NCBI GenBank assembly: GCA_024278345.1
Contig: JAJRTK010000042.1
Span: 1 to 15,294 of the forward strand
From: a bacterium
GTDB taxonomy: Bacteria; CSSED10-310; JAJRTK01
DNA: 15,294 bases
Direction: 5' to 3'
Shown: positions 8,101-15,178 of the stretch, in pieces
Layout: every line of letters begins with the position of its first letter
Numbering within the stretch: position 1 is the first letter of the stretch
Notes under the pieces: model-generated
The model's input: only the letters and a program-made list of their open reading frames with translations
What the model was told of the DNA's origin: nothing
The model's database searches: none
Program-made: the position numbers and the translations under genes

Positions 8101-11027
8101 CATCCATGGGGCGCAGAGAGCTCCGTGGCCTGCCGGGAATCGGGCCGGCGGTGGTGGGGAGGCTCCTCAAGGGAATGCTTGGCCGAATGGCGGCGGAGGA
8201 AGGCGGTCGATTGGCCCCCGTGGGGATGGGGGAGTTGTGGCAGGCGATGGCCGGGGGCTTGAGCAACCGAGAGCAGGGATTCTTGAAGAGCCGCTACGGC
8301 TTGGAGGGAAGCAAACCGAAACCACTCTCCGTTGCGGCGCGTCGGGCCGGCTTTTCCCCGGGTTTGGCAGAGCTTCACGAGGGGGAATGTCTTGCCGCTC
8401 TCGATGGAGAAACGGTGGCCAGTGCATTGGAAATCCTGGAGGCAAGGCTTTGGGATGCTCCAGGCGCTCTTCCTTTGGAGAGCTTGGTGAAATCCGTCCT
8501 GGAGTGGTGGCTCGAAGATCCGGCTTGCTCCGCCCCGGGGATGGTGAGGCTGCTTTGCCATGTTGGCGGGCTCAAGCTTTTAGAGGGGCGCAGGTTCCAG
8601 GGAGTCTGGGTCTCCTTGGACGCCCATGGCGGTGAGCAGTTGACCAGGTTGGCGACGGCGGCTTCGCGGCTGGCCGGTTTGCCAGCGGGGGCGAAGCTGG
8701 ATCTGGTGGAGAGGTCGCTAAGAGATATTTCCATGGGCTTTTCGGGCAGTGCAGGCAGGAGTGGATTTTGCGATGCCGTGGCTCTGGGCGAGCTGCTGGC
8801 GACCGGGGGCCCACAGGTTTTTGCATCCCTTGAGGAGTCCGAGGCCGGGAGCGATTCTGCATACCTGGCCGGACCTGGGGAGGCGGATCGGGAGCGGTGC
8901 GGATGGGATGCCGCAGATTGGCTGTTGGAGTCGCTGAACGTCGGTATGGGCCCGGCTTCCGCCCTGCTAGAAACGCGGGCCGGGGAAAAAAAGACCCCTG
9001 GACCGCCGATGGTTCCGGATTTTCGTGGATGGTTCCGCCAATGCGGTGTCGATGGCGGTTTTCTTGGCTGGATAAGCCAGGGAGGTCGGCCCATGCGCCT
9101 GATGATGACCGGGATGATCGACGGCGAGAGGGCTGGCCATTCCGGCCACCCAATGACGCCACGAGGCCTCAAGAAGTGTTTCGGGAAAATCCGTCCTCCC
9201 GTGGCTTCGGAAGAGCTTCGAGACTGGACTTTCGTCTTGGTGAATCAAGTTCTGTCGAAGCAAAAGCCAGCTTGGAGGCAGGGCTGTATTCGGCGGGCGG
9301 AGCGCCTGGCTCGGGATTTGGGAATTCCGCTGGGATCGAGCCCCGTGCTTCCCGCGGTGTGGAGGGCTTGGTCCCGGGAGATGGGAGAGCGCCTGGTTTC
9401 GGGTCTTCCCGTCGAAGACATTCTTAGGATCATGGAGAGGCATGCTCAGCGCTGCCGTGAGCCCGAGGAATGGGAACTCTTGCTCCAGCTTGCCAGGCTG
9501 TCGAGATTTCTGAGAAGTAGGGAAAACCTTTCCATCCAGCCCGAAGGGTCCGAAAAACTTGAGTTTGGGGATTGGAAGCAGCTCTACCAGCGGGAACTGG
9601 CTTTTGGCGAGCTGGCGGCTGTCCAGCTTCGCCAAGCCCTGGAGCGTACGCCCCGTCACCACTCCACGGCCAGGAAGCTGCTGGAGCGGTTCAAGATTGC
9701 TCACGACCAATGGAGTCGCCAGTTTGGCAAGCTCCTGGCCGAAGATTACCAGGCCCTCCGAGAGAGGGAGGGCCTGCCTGGGATGCTCTATCGGCAGGTG
9801 GTTCCCTTGCTGCCCCAAAAACGGATCCTTTGCCTCGTGGCCAGAGGTCAGCCTGGATGGGGCTGGATCCGTCTGCTTTGGGAGATTGGCGGCCGGTGCG
9901 ATCTATGGCCTCGCGGACTCGGGGCCGGACTACGGCCAGGTGAACTGACGCTGGCTCTGGCTCCCCTTTCCCGTGAACCGGACGCGTTGTTTCGCTCGAT
10001 CCTCCGGAGATTGGGGTTCGGGCGTCCGGGGCGAGTACCGATTTCTGGCAAGGATCCGGCTAGCGGGAAGCGACTGATCGTGGACGAGAGGGAGCCAGAG
10101 AATTGGCGGACCTTCTTTCCCGCTGGCGCCATGGATCTTGACGAGGCGGTGGCAAGGTTTCGCCATGAGCGATGCCGCCTCGTTGTCATGGAGCTCGAGA
10201 ATGCCCTTCGAACATGGGAGAATGGGGTGACGGGAGGCTTTACGAGGCCTTGTGTGTCAGAGAAACTGATCCGGCTGGTCCAGATCGCTCATCTGGAGGG
10301 GTTTCGGATCCTGTTTCTCACGGATGGCGGCACGATTCCTCACTGGCCAGGCGCCGTTGGAGAAGGGCGCGGTTCTCCCCCCAGGGCCAAGGTGGTTCCC
10401 GCGGCCAAGGCACTGGAGGAGGGTTGGGTTGCCATCCCGGACGCCCTGGAGCATACAGCCGCGAGATGGGTCTTCGCCACGGGACTTGGCACCCACCGCG
10501 GGCGGCCACGGGCGGGATATCGCGGCGGCTGTTCGCCGGCGGAGGTCTTGGTTCCAATGGCCTGGCTGGAACCAGGAGGGGATCTGGTTCCGCCCGAGCC
10601 CGCCTGGTGGCACGGGGTTGGCCAAGAAGAATTCCCGGCGGCAAGAGGGGGCCAAGTCCAGGTAGAAGAGACACTGCCGCCTTCTCAAGACCTCGACTTG
10701 ATGGCGAATCCCTTGGAATCACCAACCTTGCCAGCGGAGGAACTGGTCCAGCTAGCGCTTCCCATGGACCTCGACTCGGAGCCTCAGCGGCTCCGGCTTC
10801 CACCGGAACTGGAGCCCGTTCAGAGGAAGGCTCTGGAGAACTTGGCCACCCACCGGGTTTTGGGGGCAGAGGAGCTGGCAGAGCTTCTGGGCGAGCCGGT
10901 CTGGCTGGTTTTGGGCCGGATGGCCCGCCTTCTCATGGAGCTTACGGCGCGGGGAATGGCCTATTTTTCCGTGGAAACCGGTTCCACTGGTCAGGTATGT
11001 TACCGCTGGCTTCCACAAGATCTTTAG
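5199..11027 (+). CDS. Giant PglW-PglZ-like fusion protein of a BREX type 2-derived module (probable pseudoenzyme)
   Basis: This protein of about 1942 aa is open over 5.8 kb. Domains in order: NERD-like (16-105) with Asp45 kept but the E-x-K motif changed to D61-R-G63; pseudokinase (235-460) with HGN at 356-358 instead of HRD and no DFG, APE kept; a second kinase-like domain (578-848) with a lysine in VLKVA, HRDLNPGH at 695-702 (Lys to Asn, Asn to His) and DLS for DFG; two alpha-CTD-like helix-hairpin-helix domains (859-913, 937-995, the latter with LPGIGPAVV); a sigma-region-4-like HTH (1021-1068, starting LSNREQ); a helical middle; a PglZ-like region (~1460-1800); and a winged helix (1869-1942). 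NERD-kinase-HTH is the PglW layout. The PglZ-like part shows LVARGQPGWGW where PglZ has its metal-binding DG motif, LTDGGT at 1708-1713 for the usual SDHG, and RGGCSPAEVLVP at 1775-1786 for HGG-S-x-EV-VP. ATG 5202 is an alternative start. Family relation is inferred from motifs; the function is unknown. Confidence 0.65.
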   Translation: MMARWVEWGRGHGAVGEIPFLQRALDEGWTVYSDLPIPIPGAGIDFVDAVIIGHGRIHILDRGNSLRVLEPGLFDWQVDRGRWIRNPLRRLRSKAFELRRLLRRHAKWTGPLDLRAHFFLPGLGAKVGDCGEDLSPWAEAAGIVTRETVGRLFSEDSGAPLFRGHRPGKGETEASSGCGPAPDGSGRQLKNGPSAQRESPLTPCHQSVDRLFCEALESGLWATRDARPFRAPVGDWQPVSILECGSRFSDYEAVHLQNGRRALLRRYAAGTGKRWEDRALWEMELFRELARLPWFPEASGAMELEGAWGQVFEWVEGITLATWVRRYKKGGLRQRLSIARAVATAVEELHGIGLTHGNLGPLSVLVEDAPSPSRVTLLPFSLDRSVKAGTASRLAWTRDSHRFLAPEILKFGGRPSALADRFGLGLLLFDLLAEGLGATGTRTDFVSSRPVFRKWPAEARRWLEPLVESLLDARPWKRIMAGLGSAPVHGTARTVLDDSSSGCLPLAPLPSATSRSWGTFLSLHSSAHRPSLVALLREGSSQAGSPPSHAEGPPDGQGGAATGPVPPLEAGAQIGAGLRILRLLAWGSRMAVYEVQKPAEESPLVLKVAHGLERARRALKREGVLLRRLRHPRLVHCHGAGPPVDGRPSLLLGKAPGRPLSQLIGQGELEEPVARRFSLDLMDILAYFHREGVVHRDLNPGHLMVEGGRLTVLDLSAEEAVPNPLYRDPAVCRGDRGSVRCLEEGGASPRSRGSARFWSSGSDRYSAALCLFELFTGRLPFPGAPRPGLHPELSPALFSVGDGGLLVGFFRRALDPDASKRFQSAQEMRQALVTALRHGKSERASRRLPVVGRLLPASPLEALNLDPCTVRALGRAGLYTVRELLASGAEVWCRVEGMGRAAIEELKRWNRTLSVSRGDLYVEELGLPEAPLFGPLGAHEASLSLLGYSDRLCQRLNELGFRTLGQLASMGRRELRGLPGIGPAVVGRLLKGMLGRMAAEEGGRLAPVGMGELWQAMAGGLSNREQGFLKSRYGLEGSKPKPLSVAARRAGFSPGLAELHEGECLAALDGETVASALEILEARLWDAPGALPLESLVKSVLEWWLEDPACSAPGMVRLLCHVGGLKLLEGRRFQGVWVSLDAHGGEQLTRLATAASRLAGLPAGAKLDLVERSLRDISMGFSGSAGRSGFCDAVALGELLATGGPQVFASLEESEAGSDSAYLAGPGEADRERCGWDAADWLLESLNVGMGPASALLETRAGEKKTPGPPMVPDFRGWFRQCGVDGGFLGWISQGGRPMRLMMTGMIDGERAGHSGHPMTPRGLKKCFGKIRPPVASEELRDWTFVLVNQVLSKQKPAWRQGCIRRAERLARDLGIPLGSSPVLPAVWRAWSREMGERLVSGLPVEDILRIMERHAQRCREPEEWELLLQLARLSRFLRSRENLSIQPEGSEKLEFGDWKQLYQRELAFGELAAVQLRQALERTPRHHSTARKLLERFKIAHDQWSRQFGKLLAEDYQALREREGLPGMLYRQVVPLLPQKRILCLVARGQPGWGWIRLLWEIGGRCDLWPRGLGAGLRPGELTLALAPLSREPDALFRSILRRLGFGRPGRVPISGKDPASGKRLIVDEREPENWRTFFPAGAMDLDEAVARFRHERCRLVVMELENALRTWENGVTGGFTRPCVSEKLIRLVQIAHLEGFRILFLTDGGTIPHWPGAVGEGRGSPPRAKVVPAAKALEEGWVAIPDALEHTAARWVFATGLGTHRGRPRAGYRGGCSPAEVLVPMAWLEPGGDLVPPEPAWWHGVGQEEFPAARGGQVQVEETLPPSQDLDLMANPLESPTLPAEELVQLALPMDLDSEPQRLRLPPELEPVQRKALENLATHRVLGAEELAELLGEPVWLVLGRMARLLMELTARGMAYFSVETGSTGQVCYRWLPQDL
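6869..6876 (+). repeat. G8 homopolymer tract in the linker between the two kinase-like domains
   Basis: Eight G bases encode glycines in a Pro/Gly/Ser-rich linker (around residues 557-560 of the fusion protein). Slippage here would remove the second kinase-like, HTH and PglZ-like parts. It may be incidental to glycine codon use in this GC-rich gene. Confidence 0.4.
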
Positions 11028-11050
11028 GGGCGGCCGCCCACCCGAAAGGC

Positions 11051-11055
11051 AGGAG
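11051..11055 (+). promoter_or_regulatory. Ribosome-binding site of the BrxD-like gene
   Basis: AGGAG abuts an ATG at 11056 with no spacing but is 6 bases ahead of the in-frame ATG at 11062. This favours 11062 as the start. Confidence 0.55.
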
Positions 11056-11061
11056 ATGTGC

Positions 11062-12507
11062 ATGAGAACGGCTATCAGACAGCGAAAGCCGGGTGCCGGA
11101 TGGTCTCGCTTCCTCTCCGTGTCGGAGGGGCTGGCCTGGATCGATCTGCTGGAAGAGGTTCGGGTAGGGCGGTTTCCTCGGGAGTTGATCCCACTGCTCC
11201 CGGGATTGGGGCGCGGGTCGAAGCTCTACGGCGGCGCTGCTCACGTCATCCAAGATCCTGCCACGGACGGATTGGCCAGAGAGTTCGATCTCTTGGCGGA
11301 AGGCCATTCCTGGCGCCGCTGGATCATCGGAGATCCAACTTGGAGCCGGCGCAGGTTTCTCTTTCACGTAAGAGAAACCGCGTTGGAGCGTGGTTTCGCA
11401 GTCAGCTTGGTAACCCTCCGCCCTCCTTCCATGGCAGGGGAAGATCTAGTGGGGTTTTCCCAACGCCTTCTTTCCAGCCTTGAGACATCCGCTTTCCCGG
11501 CGCCGGCCTTGGCTCCGCTGCTCCAGGTTTGGCTGCTGGAGATGGGCGAAGCCGTCGGCGGACTCGATGCTGACTCAAGTCCATCCAAGGAACTAAACCG
11601 GGCGATCCAAAGCTCTCTTGTCCACTTGAAAGGCCTGGGGGCCCAGCTTCCAAATGCCTATTTCGAAGCTTTGTCAAGGGAGCGGTTCCAGGAGGCCGCG
11701 AGGCTCCTTGACTGGTGTATGGGCCGAGAAAGCATCCCCGTGCGGCAGGCCAGGGCTCTGGGGCTTTCCAGGAAGCTCGACGCCGCGGGCGCCGGGAGCT
11801 TGGTCCGGTTGGGGGTCGCGCTACTCCGCCAGACCGGCCACCCGGGATGGCTCCTCCTCGTTGACGGTTTGGCGAATTCCGAGGATCCCTCCAACGGCCC
11901 TGAAAAGCCGTCGTTTGCCATCCCGGACGGTTTCCTGAAACTTCTTGCCGGCGGTCTCCTGCCCTGTACCGGACTTGCTTTGGCTGTAGACCGGGAATGT
12001 TTCACCGCATTTGAAAAGGACCGCTCCGGTCTCGCCGCCGCGGAACGTGCAACAGAGAATCCCGGGACTCCGTGGGAAGGCCAGTGGGAAATTCCCTCTT
12101 TTTTCGCCGGAGATCCCGAAACTCTTCTCAGCCTGGGCCGGCGGTTGGCCCAGGGCTGTCCGTGGCTTCGCGGCCTTGGGGACGGTGACGGGGAAAAAGC
12201 TCTCCAGGCTTTGTTCACTGCCCTTGACGTGGCGGAGAAGAACTCTGGCCCAGAATTCTTCCTTCAGGCCCTGGCATGGTGGCTGCTGGAAATACGGCGG
12301 GGCCAGAATGCTCCCATGGGAGAAGCCCAGGCCTCGCGTTTGGTGGCCAAGGCCGTGGAGTGGGCTCAAGGTCCGTTCCCCAAAGGCGGATCCGAAGGGA
12401 AGGCGAAACCGCCGGCGCAAGCAGGGCAGGAAGCTCCCGCCCCATTGCCAGACGCCATTGAGCTATCGCTGTTCCAGGAAGAAGAGGCCTCGGTCAACGA
12501 AGAATGA
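11062..12507 (+). CDS. BrxD-like (DUF2791-type) BREX ATPase homologue with a lost Walker A motif
   Basis: This protein of about 481 aa is close to BrxD in length. The N-terminal part follows the BrxD/BrxC ATPase pattern: a helix ending EEVRVGRFP, a DL-AEG stretch, then WIIGDPTWSRRRFLFHVRE where the family has I-x-G-x-x-G-x-GK-S/T followed by an L-x-x-V-R-E helix. Here the GK-S/T positions are S95-R96-R97, so ATP binding through a classical P-loop is unlikely. The Walker B-like strand LLLVDGL keeps D268 but has Gly269 where the catalytic Glu would be. The C-terminus is a Pro/Ala-rich tail ending in acidic residues. It lies 34 bases after the PglW-PglZ-like gene and is the last gene of the cluster. 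In type 2 BREX loci brxD accompanies pglW and pglZ, which supports the assignment. The likely role is a non-catalytic scaffold or regulatory subunit (inference). Confidence 0.6.
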   Translation: MRTAIRQRKPGAGWSRFLSVSEGLAWIDLLEEVRVGRFPRELIPLLPGLGRGSKLYGGAAHVIQDPATDGLAREFDLLAEGHSWRRWIIGDPTWSRRRFLFHVRETALERGFAVSLVTLRPPSMAGEDLVGFSQRLLSSLETSAFPAPALAPLLQVWLLEMGEAVGGLDADSSPSKELNRAIQSSLVHLKGLGAQLPNAYFEALSRERFQEAARLLDWCMGRESIPVRQARALGLSRKLDAAGAGSLVRLGVALLRQTGHPGWLLLVDGLANSEDPSNGPEKPSFAIPDGFLKLLAGGLLPCTGLALAVDRECFTAFEKDRSGLAAAERATENPGTPWEGQWEIPSFFAGDPETLLSLGRRLAQGCPWLRGLGDGDGEKALQALFTALDVAEKNSGPEFFLQALAWWLLEIRRGQNAPMGEAQASRLVAKAVEWAQGPFPKGGSEGKAKPPAQAGQEAPAPLPDAIELSLFQEEEASVNEE

Positions 12508-12527
12508 GCCGTACAGCGTTACCCAGC

Positions 12528-13643
12528 TCAGATTTGCCTCTTTGCCTCGATAGCTTCGAGAAGCTTGTCCATGGCCGCGGCAAAGGCCGAAACGCCCTCC
12601 GCCAGAAGACCGTGGCAAACCTCGTTGACGTTGATACCGGCGTCGGTAAGCCTTGCGAGCTGCTTTCGGGCTCCCTCTGGATCGGTCTCCAGAGTCGCCG
12701 CCGCCCTGCCGTGGTCAAGGAATGCCTCCCAGGTGGCCGGCGGGATCGTGTTGACCGTCTGCCGACCGATGAGAGAATCGACGTAGAGTGTATCCCGGTA
12801 GACGGGATTCTTGGTGCTGGTGGATGCCCAAAGCAGGCGCTGAGGCCGAGCACCAGCCTTGGCAAGCCGCCTCCAGCGGTCGCCGGCAAGGAGCTTTTTG
12901 AACTCTTCGTAGGCGACCTTCGAGTTTGCGATGCCCGCCTTGCCCTTCAGGGATTCAAGGCGATCCGCTCTTTCGCCACCTTTGGCGATTTGGCTGTCAA
13001 GAAGCCTGTCGCAAGCCGTGTCAAGGCGACTCACGAAGAAACTGGCCACGCTGGCAATATCCCGCAGAGGCCCGCCCGATTCCAGCCTTCGCTCCAGGCC
13101 GCGGACGTAGGCTTCGGCGCTCTCAAGATACTGATCCACCGAAAAAAGAAGGGTCACGTTCACCGAGATCCCGTGAGCGATGCACTCTTCAATGGCCGGA
13201 AAACCCTCCTGTGTGCCGGGAATCTTGATGAGCAGGTTGGGCCGGTCGATGGTGCTCCAGAGCTTCCGGGCTTCCGCCACCGTGGCATCCGTCTTGTCGG
13301 CCAGGCTTGGAAGCACCTCCACCGACACGTGGCCGTCCAAACCGCCCGATTCCCGGTAAATCGGTAACAGAATGTCACAGGCGCCCCGGATATCTTCCCG
13401 GACCAGGGAACTATAGATTTCTTCCGTCGATGCGTTGGCCTTGGCAAGCTCCGCCACCTGATCATCGTAGTCCGCTTGCGACGAGATCGCCTTTTGGAAG
13501 ATCGACGGATTAGATGTGACCCCTCGAATCCCCAATTCGCGGAGCTTCTCAAGCTCACCCGAACGCACAAGCCGCCGACTGATGGAGTCAAACCAGAAGC
13601 TCTGGTCGAAAAGGCGATGAACCTGAATTGCTTTCGTAGCCAA
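12528..13643 (-). CDS. tal: Transaldolase
   Basis: This 371-aa cytoplasmic enzyme of the non-oxidative pentose phosphate pathway moves a dihydroxyacetone unit between sedoheptulose-7-phosphate and glyceraldehyde-3-phosphate. Hallmarks visible are TSNPSIF (43-49), NLLIKIPGT with the Schiff-base lysine at 140, NVTLLFS (162-168), a SFFVSRLD strand and RLLWASTSTKNP. The length fits the ~370-aa transaldolase type found in actinobacteria, cyanobacteria and others. The start is TTG at 13643, with GGAGG (13650-13654) six bases upstream; a longer reading from 13763 adds 40 residues lacking family character. The gene converges with the BrxD-like gene, leaving 20 bases between the stop codons. All key residues look intact. 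Confidence 0.93.
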   Translation of the reverse strand: MATKAIQVHRLFDQSFWFDSISRRLVRSGELEKLRELGIRGVTSNPSIFQKAISSQADYDDQVAELAKANASTEEIYSSLVREDIRGACDILLPIYRESGGLDGHVSVEVLPSLADKTDATVAEARKLWSTIDRPNLLIKIPGTQEGFPAIEECIAHGISVNVTLLFSVDQYLESAEAYVRGLERRLESGGPLRDIASVASFFVSRLDTACDRLLDSQIAKGGERADRLESLKGKAGIANSKVAYEEFKKLLAGDRWRRLAKAGARPQRLLWASTSTKNPVYRDTLYVDSLIGRQTVNTIPPATWEAFLDHGRAAATLETDPEGARKQLARLTDAGINVNEVCHGLLAEGVSAFAAAMDKLLEAIEAKRQI

Positions 13644-13649
13644 AATAAT

Positions 13650-13654
13650 CCTCC
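13650..13654 (-). promoter_or_regulatory. Ribosome-binding site deciding the TTG start of tal
   Basis: GGAGG on the minus strand is separated by ATTATT from TTG GCT ACG AAA. This is the strongest Shine-Dalgarno match in the window and fixes a TTG start. Confidence 0.7.
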
Positions 13655-13887
13655 GGTGCCTTGGGTTTGCCAGAGACTGGCCAGAGCCGATGAAAAAAGC
13701 AACACCAAACCCGGATCCCTTGGCAGTCCTGCTCCAGGTCAGGACAAAGTTCCCAGGACCCACTTCTTTTCTTTGTGCTGCCTTCCGCTCCCATCAGGCG
13801 CCGTCCGACGCCTGCTGTCCGCCATTTTTCCCCCACTCTCCGTCAACTGCCCAAGATCCCGAGCACCCCCCGGTTGATCCCACTATC

Positions 13888-14781
13888 CTACTTGAAACGA
13901 CCACCCGCGGCCAGAATCCCGGCACTCTTTTCGATCTCTTTTTGCCACCTGGCTGGAATTTGCTCTCCCAGTTTGGACAGGAAGGATAGATCCCCTTGGC
14001 TCTCCATCATTCCAGCAAGGGCCAGAGCGAAGGCAATTTGCTTCTTTTGCCGGTCCTCCAGCCGGTCGCTCTGGAATTGACCCACCAACCACCGGGCAGA
14101 AGGATCGCCCAACCCCCGCGGCCGGATGAAATCCAGAGCAATGCCGCGCTCCTCGCCGCCGGGGTGGTTTTCCACGATCTCCATGAGAGCATCCCGAGCC
14201 CGATCCGTGTCCAGACGCCCCATGGCATCGAGGGCCGCGGCCCGCGTCCGAGGTTCTGATGCCTCATAGACGATCACCCGGGCGTTTTCCACGAGTTCAT
14301 CCGAAATGGGGGTCGTCTCCAGTTGGCGCCGGAGATCGGGCTCCAGGCTTCCAAGCAGCTCCGGGTTCAGGGTGAGAATGCCAGGATCGGGTGGGACAGA
14401 GTCCGCGGCTTCCCAGCCGCCCTGAACAAGGAGGTTCTTCCCCTTCAGGGGCTGCCCACCCGGCGGTCGTGGCGGGGGTCCCCCCGGTGCGCCGGGAGGA
14501 ATCTCCCCCGGCCGGATCTCCCCCGGCGCCGGCGGCCGATTCGGAGGCGGCTCGTCCAGGAGCGGTTTCTTGCCCGCCCCCGTGCGCAGAGATGCCTGGT
14601 GGGAAAGGGGCGCCTGCTGAGGAGTCGAAGGCGGCTGGGTCAGCCACCAGAGCCCCCCAACAAGGATGACCGTGGCTGCTCCCAAACAGACCAGACTGAT
14701 GGCAAGGTAGCGGCGAAAGATCTCGCCTTCCCGGTGTTTCTTGCGTATCCGGCGCTGTTGGGCCTGTCTTCGTGGGTCCAT
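13888..14781 (-). CDS. Membrane-anchored protein with proline-rich linker and HEAT-like helical region
   Basis: I do not recognise a specific family for this 297-aa protein. A basic N-terminus (RRIRKKHR) precedes one transmembrane segment at about residues 25-47 (YLAISLVCLGAATVILVGGL), suggesting a type II anchor with the rest outside the cytoplasm. Residues ~48-115 are very rich in Pro and Gly (PPNRPPAPGEIRPGEIPPG). From about 150 the sequence is helical, with segments such as TRAAALDAMGRLDTDRARDALMEIVENH and a later ALALAGMMESQGD pair spaced like HEAT or armadillo repeats, which usually bind proteins. The start ATG at 14781 has GGGAG 10 bases upstream. It lies 244 bases ahead of tal on the same strand, probably as a separate unit. 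No catalytic motif is seen. Confidence 0.7.
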   Translation of the reverse strand: MDPRRQAQQRRIRKKHREGEIFRRYLAISLVCLGAATVILVGGLWWLTQPPSTPQQAPLSHQASLRTGAGKKPLLDEPPPNRPPAPGEIRPGEIPPGAPGGPPPRPPGGQPLKGKNLLVQGGWEAADSVPPDPGILTLNPELLGSLEPDLRRQLETTPISDELVENARVIVYEASEPRTRAAALDAMGRLDTDRARDALMEIVENHPGGEERGIALDFIRPRGLGDPSARWLVGQFQSDRLEDRQKKQIAFALALAGMMESQGDLSFLSKLGEQIPARWQKEIEKSAGILAAGGRFK

Positions 14782-14968
14782 GGTTCAGAGGCTCCCGCTG
14801 GTTGAGTGGCGATCCGCCAAACGGCATAAGATTAGGCCCACAAAGACGAAGGCGCAACTCTTCGAGGCTTCTTCCGTAGGGTGACAGCCTGCCGGGACCC
14901 GATGATATCGTCGTTTAGAACCTATTCCATCACTGTCGTCGGCCTTGCTTGGCGCTGTGCCCGAAATT
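14782..14968. other. Upstream region of the anchored HEAT-like gene
   Basis: No convincing gene lies here. A minus-strand 87-codon frame from 15048 to 14785 runs through it but has no recognisable domain and overlaps the inverted-repeat element. The region probably holds the promoter of the membrane-anchored protein gene. Confidence 0.5.
14829..14857 (-). promoter_or_regulatory. Weak candidate promoter of the anchored HEAT-like gene
   Basis: On the minus strand TTGCGC (14857-14852) is separated by 17 bases from TAATCT (14834-14829), about 48 bases before the ATG. Both hexamers are poor matches to the sigma-70 consensus, so this is tentative. Confidence 0.22.
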
Positions 14969-15043
14969 GGGTATCCACGCAAGGCGGGACAATGGCTCGG
15001 GAAAAAACTTGGCTTCGGACAACGCCGCGCTATCGCTCGGCGG

Positions 15044-15059
15044 GTCACGTTTGCGTGAC
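15044..15059. repeat. Small hairpin inside the inverted-repeat element
   Basis: GTCACG and CGTGAC form a perfect 6-bp stem with a 4-base loop. The first arm with two preceding G's (GGGTCACG) recurs directly at 15065-15072. Confidence 0.6.
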
Positions 15060-15142
15060 TCGAAGGGTCACGCCTCGCGTTACCCGGCGGTGGTCCGGGG
15101 ACTCCGTCCCCGGTCCCCTGGCAGGGCTTCGCCCCGCACCCA

Positions 15143-15178
15143 CCAGGGAGCTAGCTCCCTGGACCCACATTTTTTTTT
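15143..15178 (+). terminator. 20-bp palindrome followed by a T tract; possible terminator-like hairpin
   Basis: CCAGGGAGCT followed by its reverse complement makes a perfect 20-bp palindrome (15143-15162), and nine T's run from 15170. The seven-base gap between stem and T tract is longer than in standard intrinsic terminators, and no plus-strand gene precedes it. It is more likely part of the mobile element's fold. Confidence 0.25.

Noticed and set aside
8967-9818. A 283-codon minus-strand frame opposite the fusion gene
   Set aside because: No recognisable domain or ribosome-binding site is present, and the opposite frame belongs to the continuous fusion protein.
12504-13367. A 287-codon plus-strand frame opposite tal
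   Set aside because: The minus strand encodes an unmistakable transaldolase here, so this is a shadow.
13795-13814. Hairpin CAGGCG...CGCCTG as a terminator for the anchored protein gene
   Set aside because: The stem is only 6 bp with an 8-base loop, and no T run follows in the minus-strand direction.
14785-15048. An 87-codon minus-strand frame in the region between the anchored protein gene and the inverted-repeat element
   Set aside because: It overlaps the mobile-element end, has no domain, and occupies the likely promoter of the next gene.
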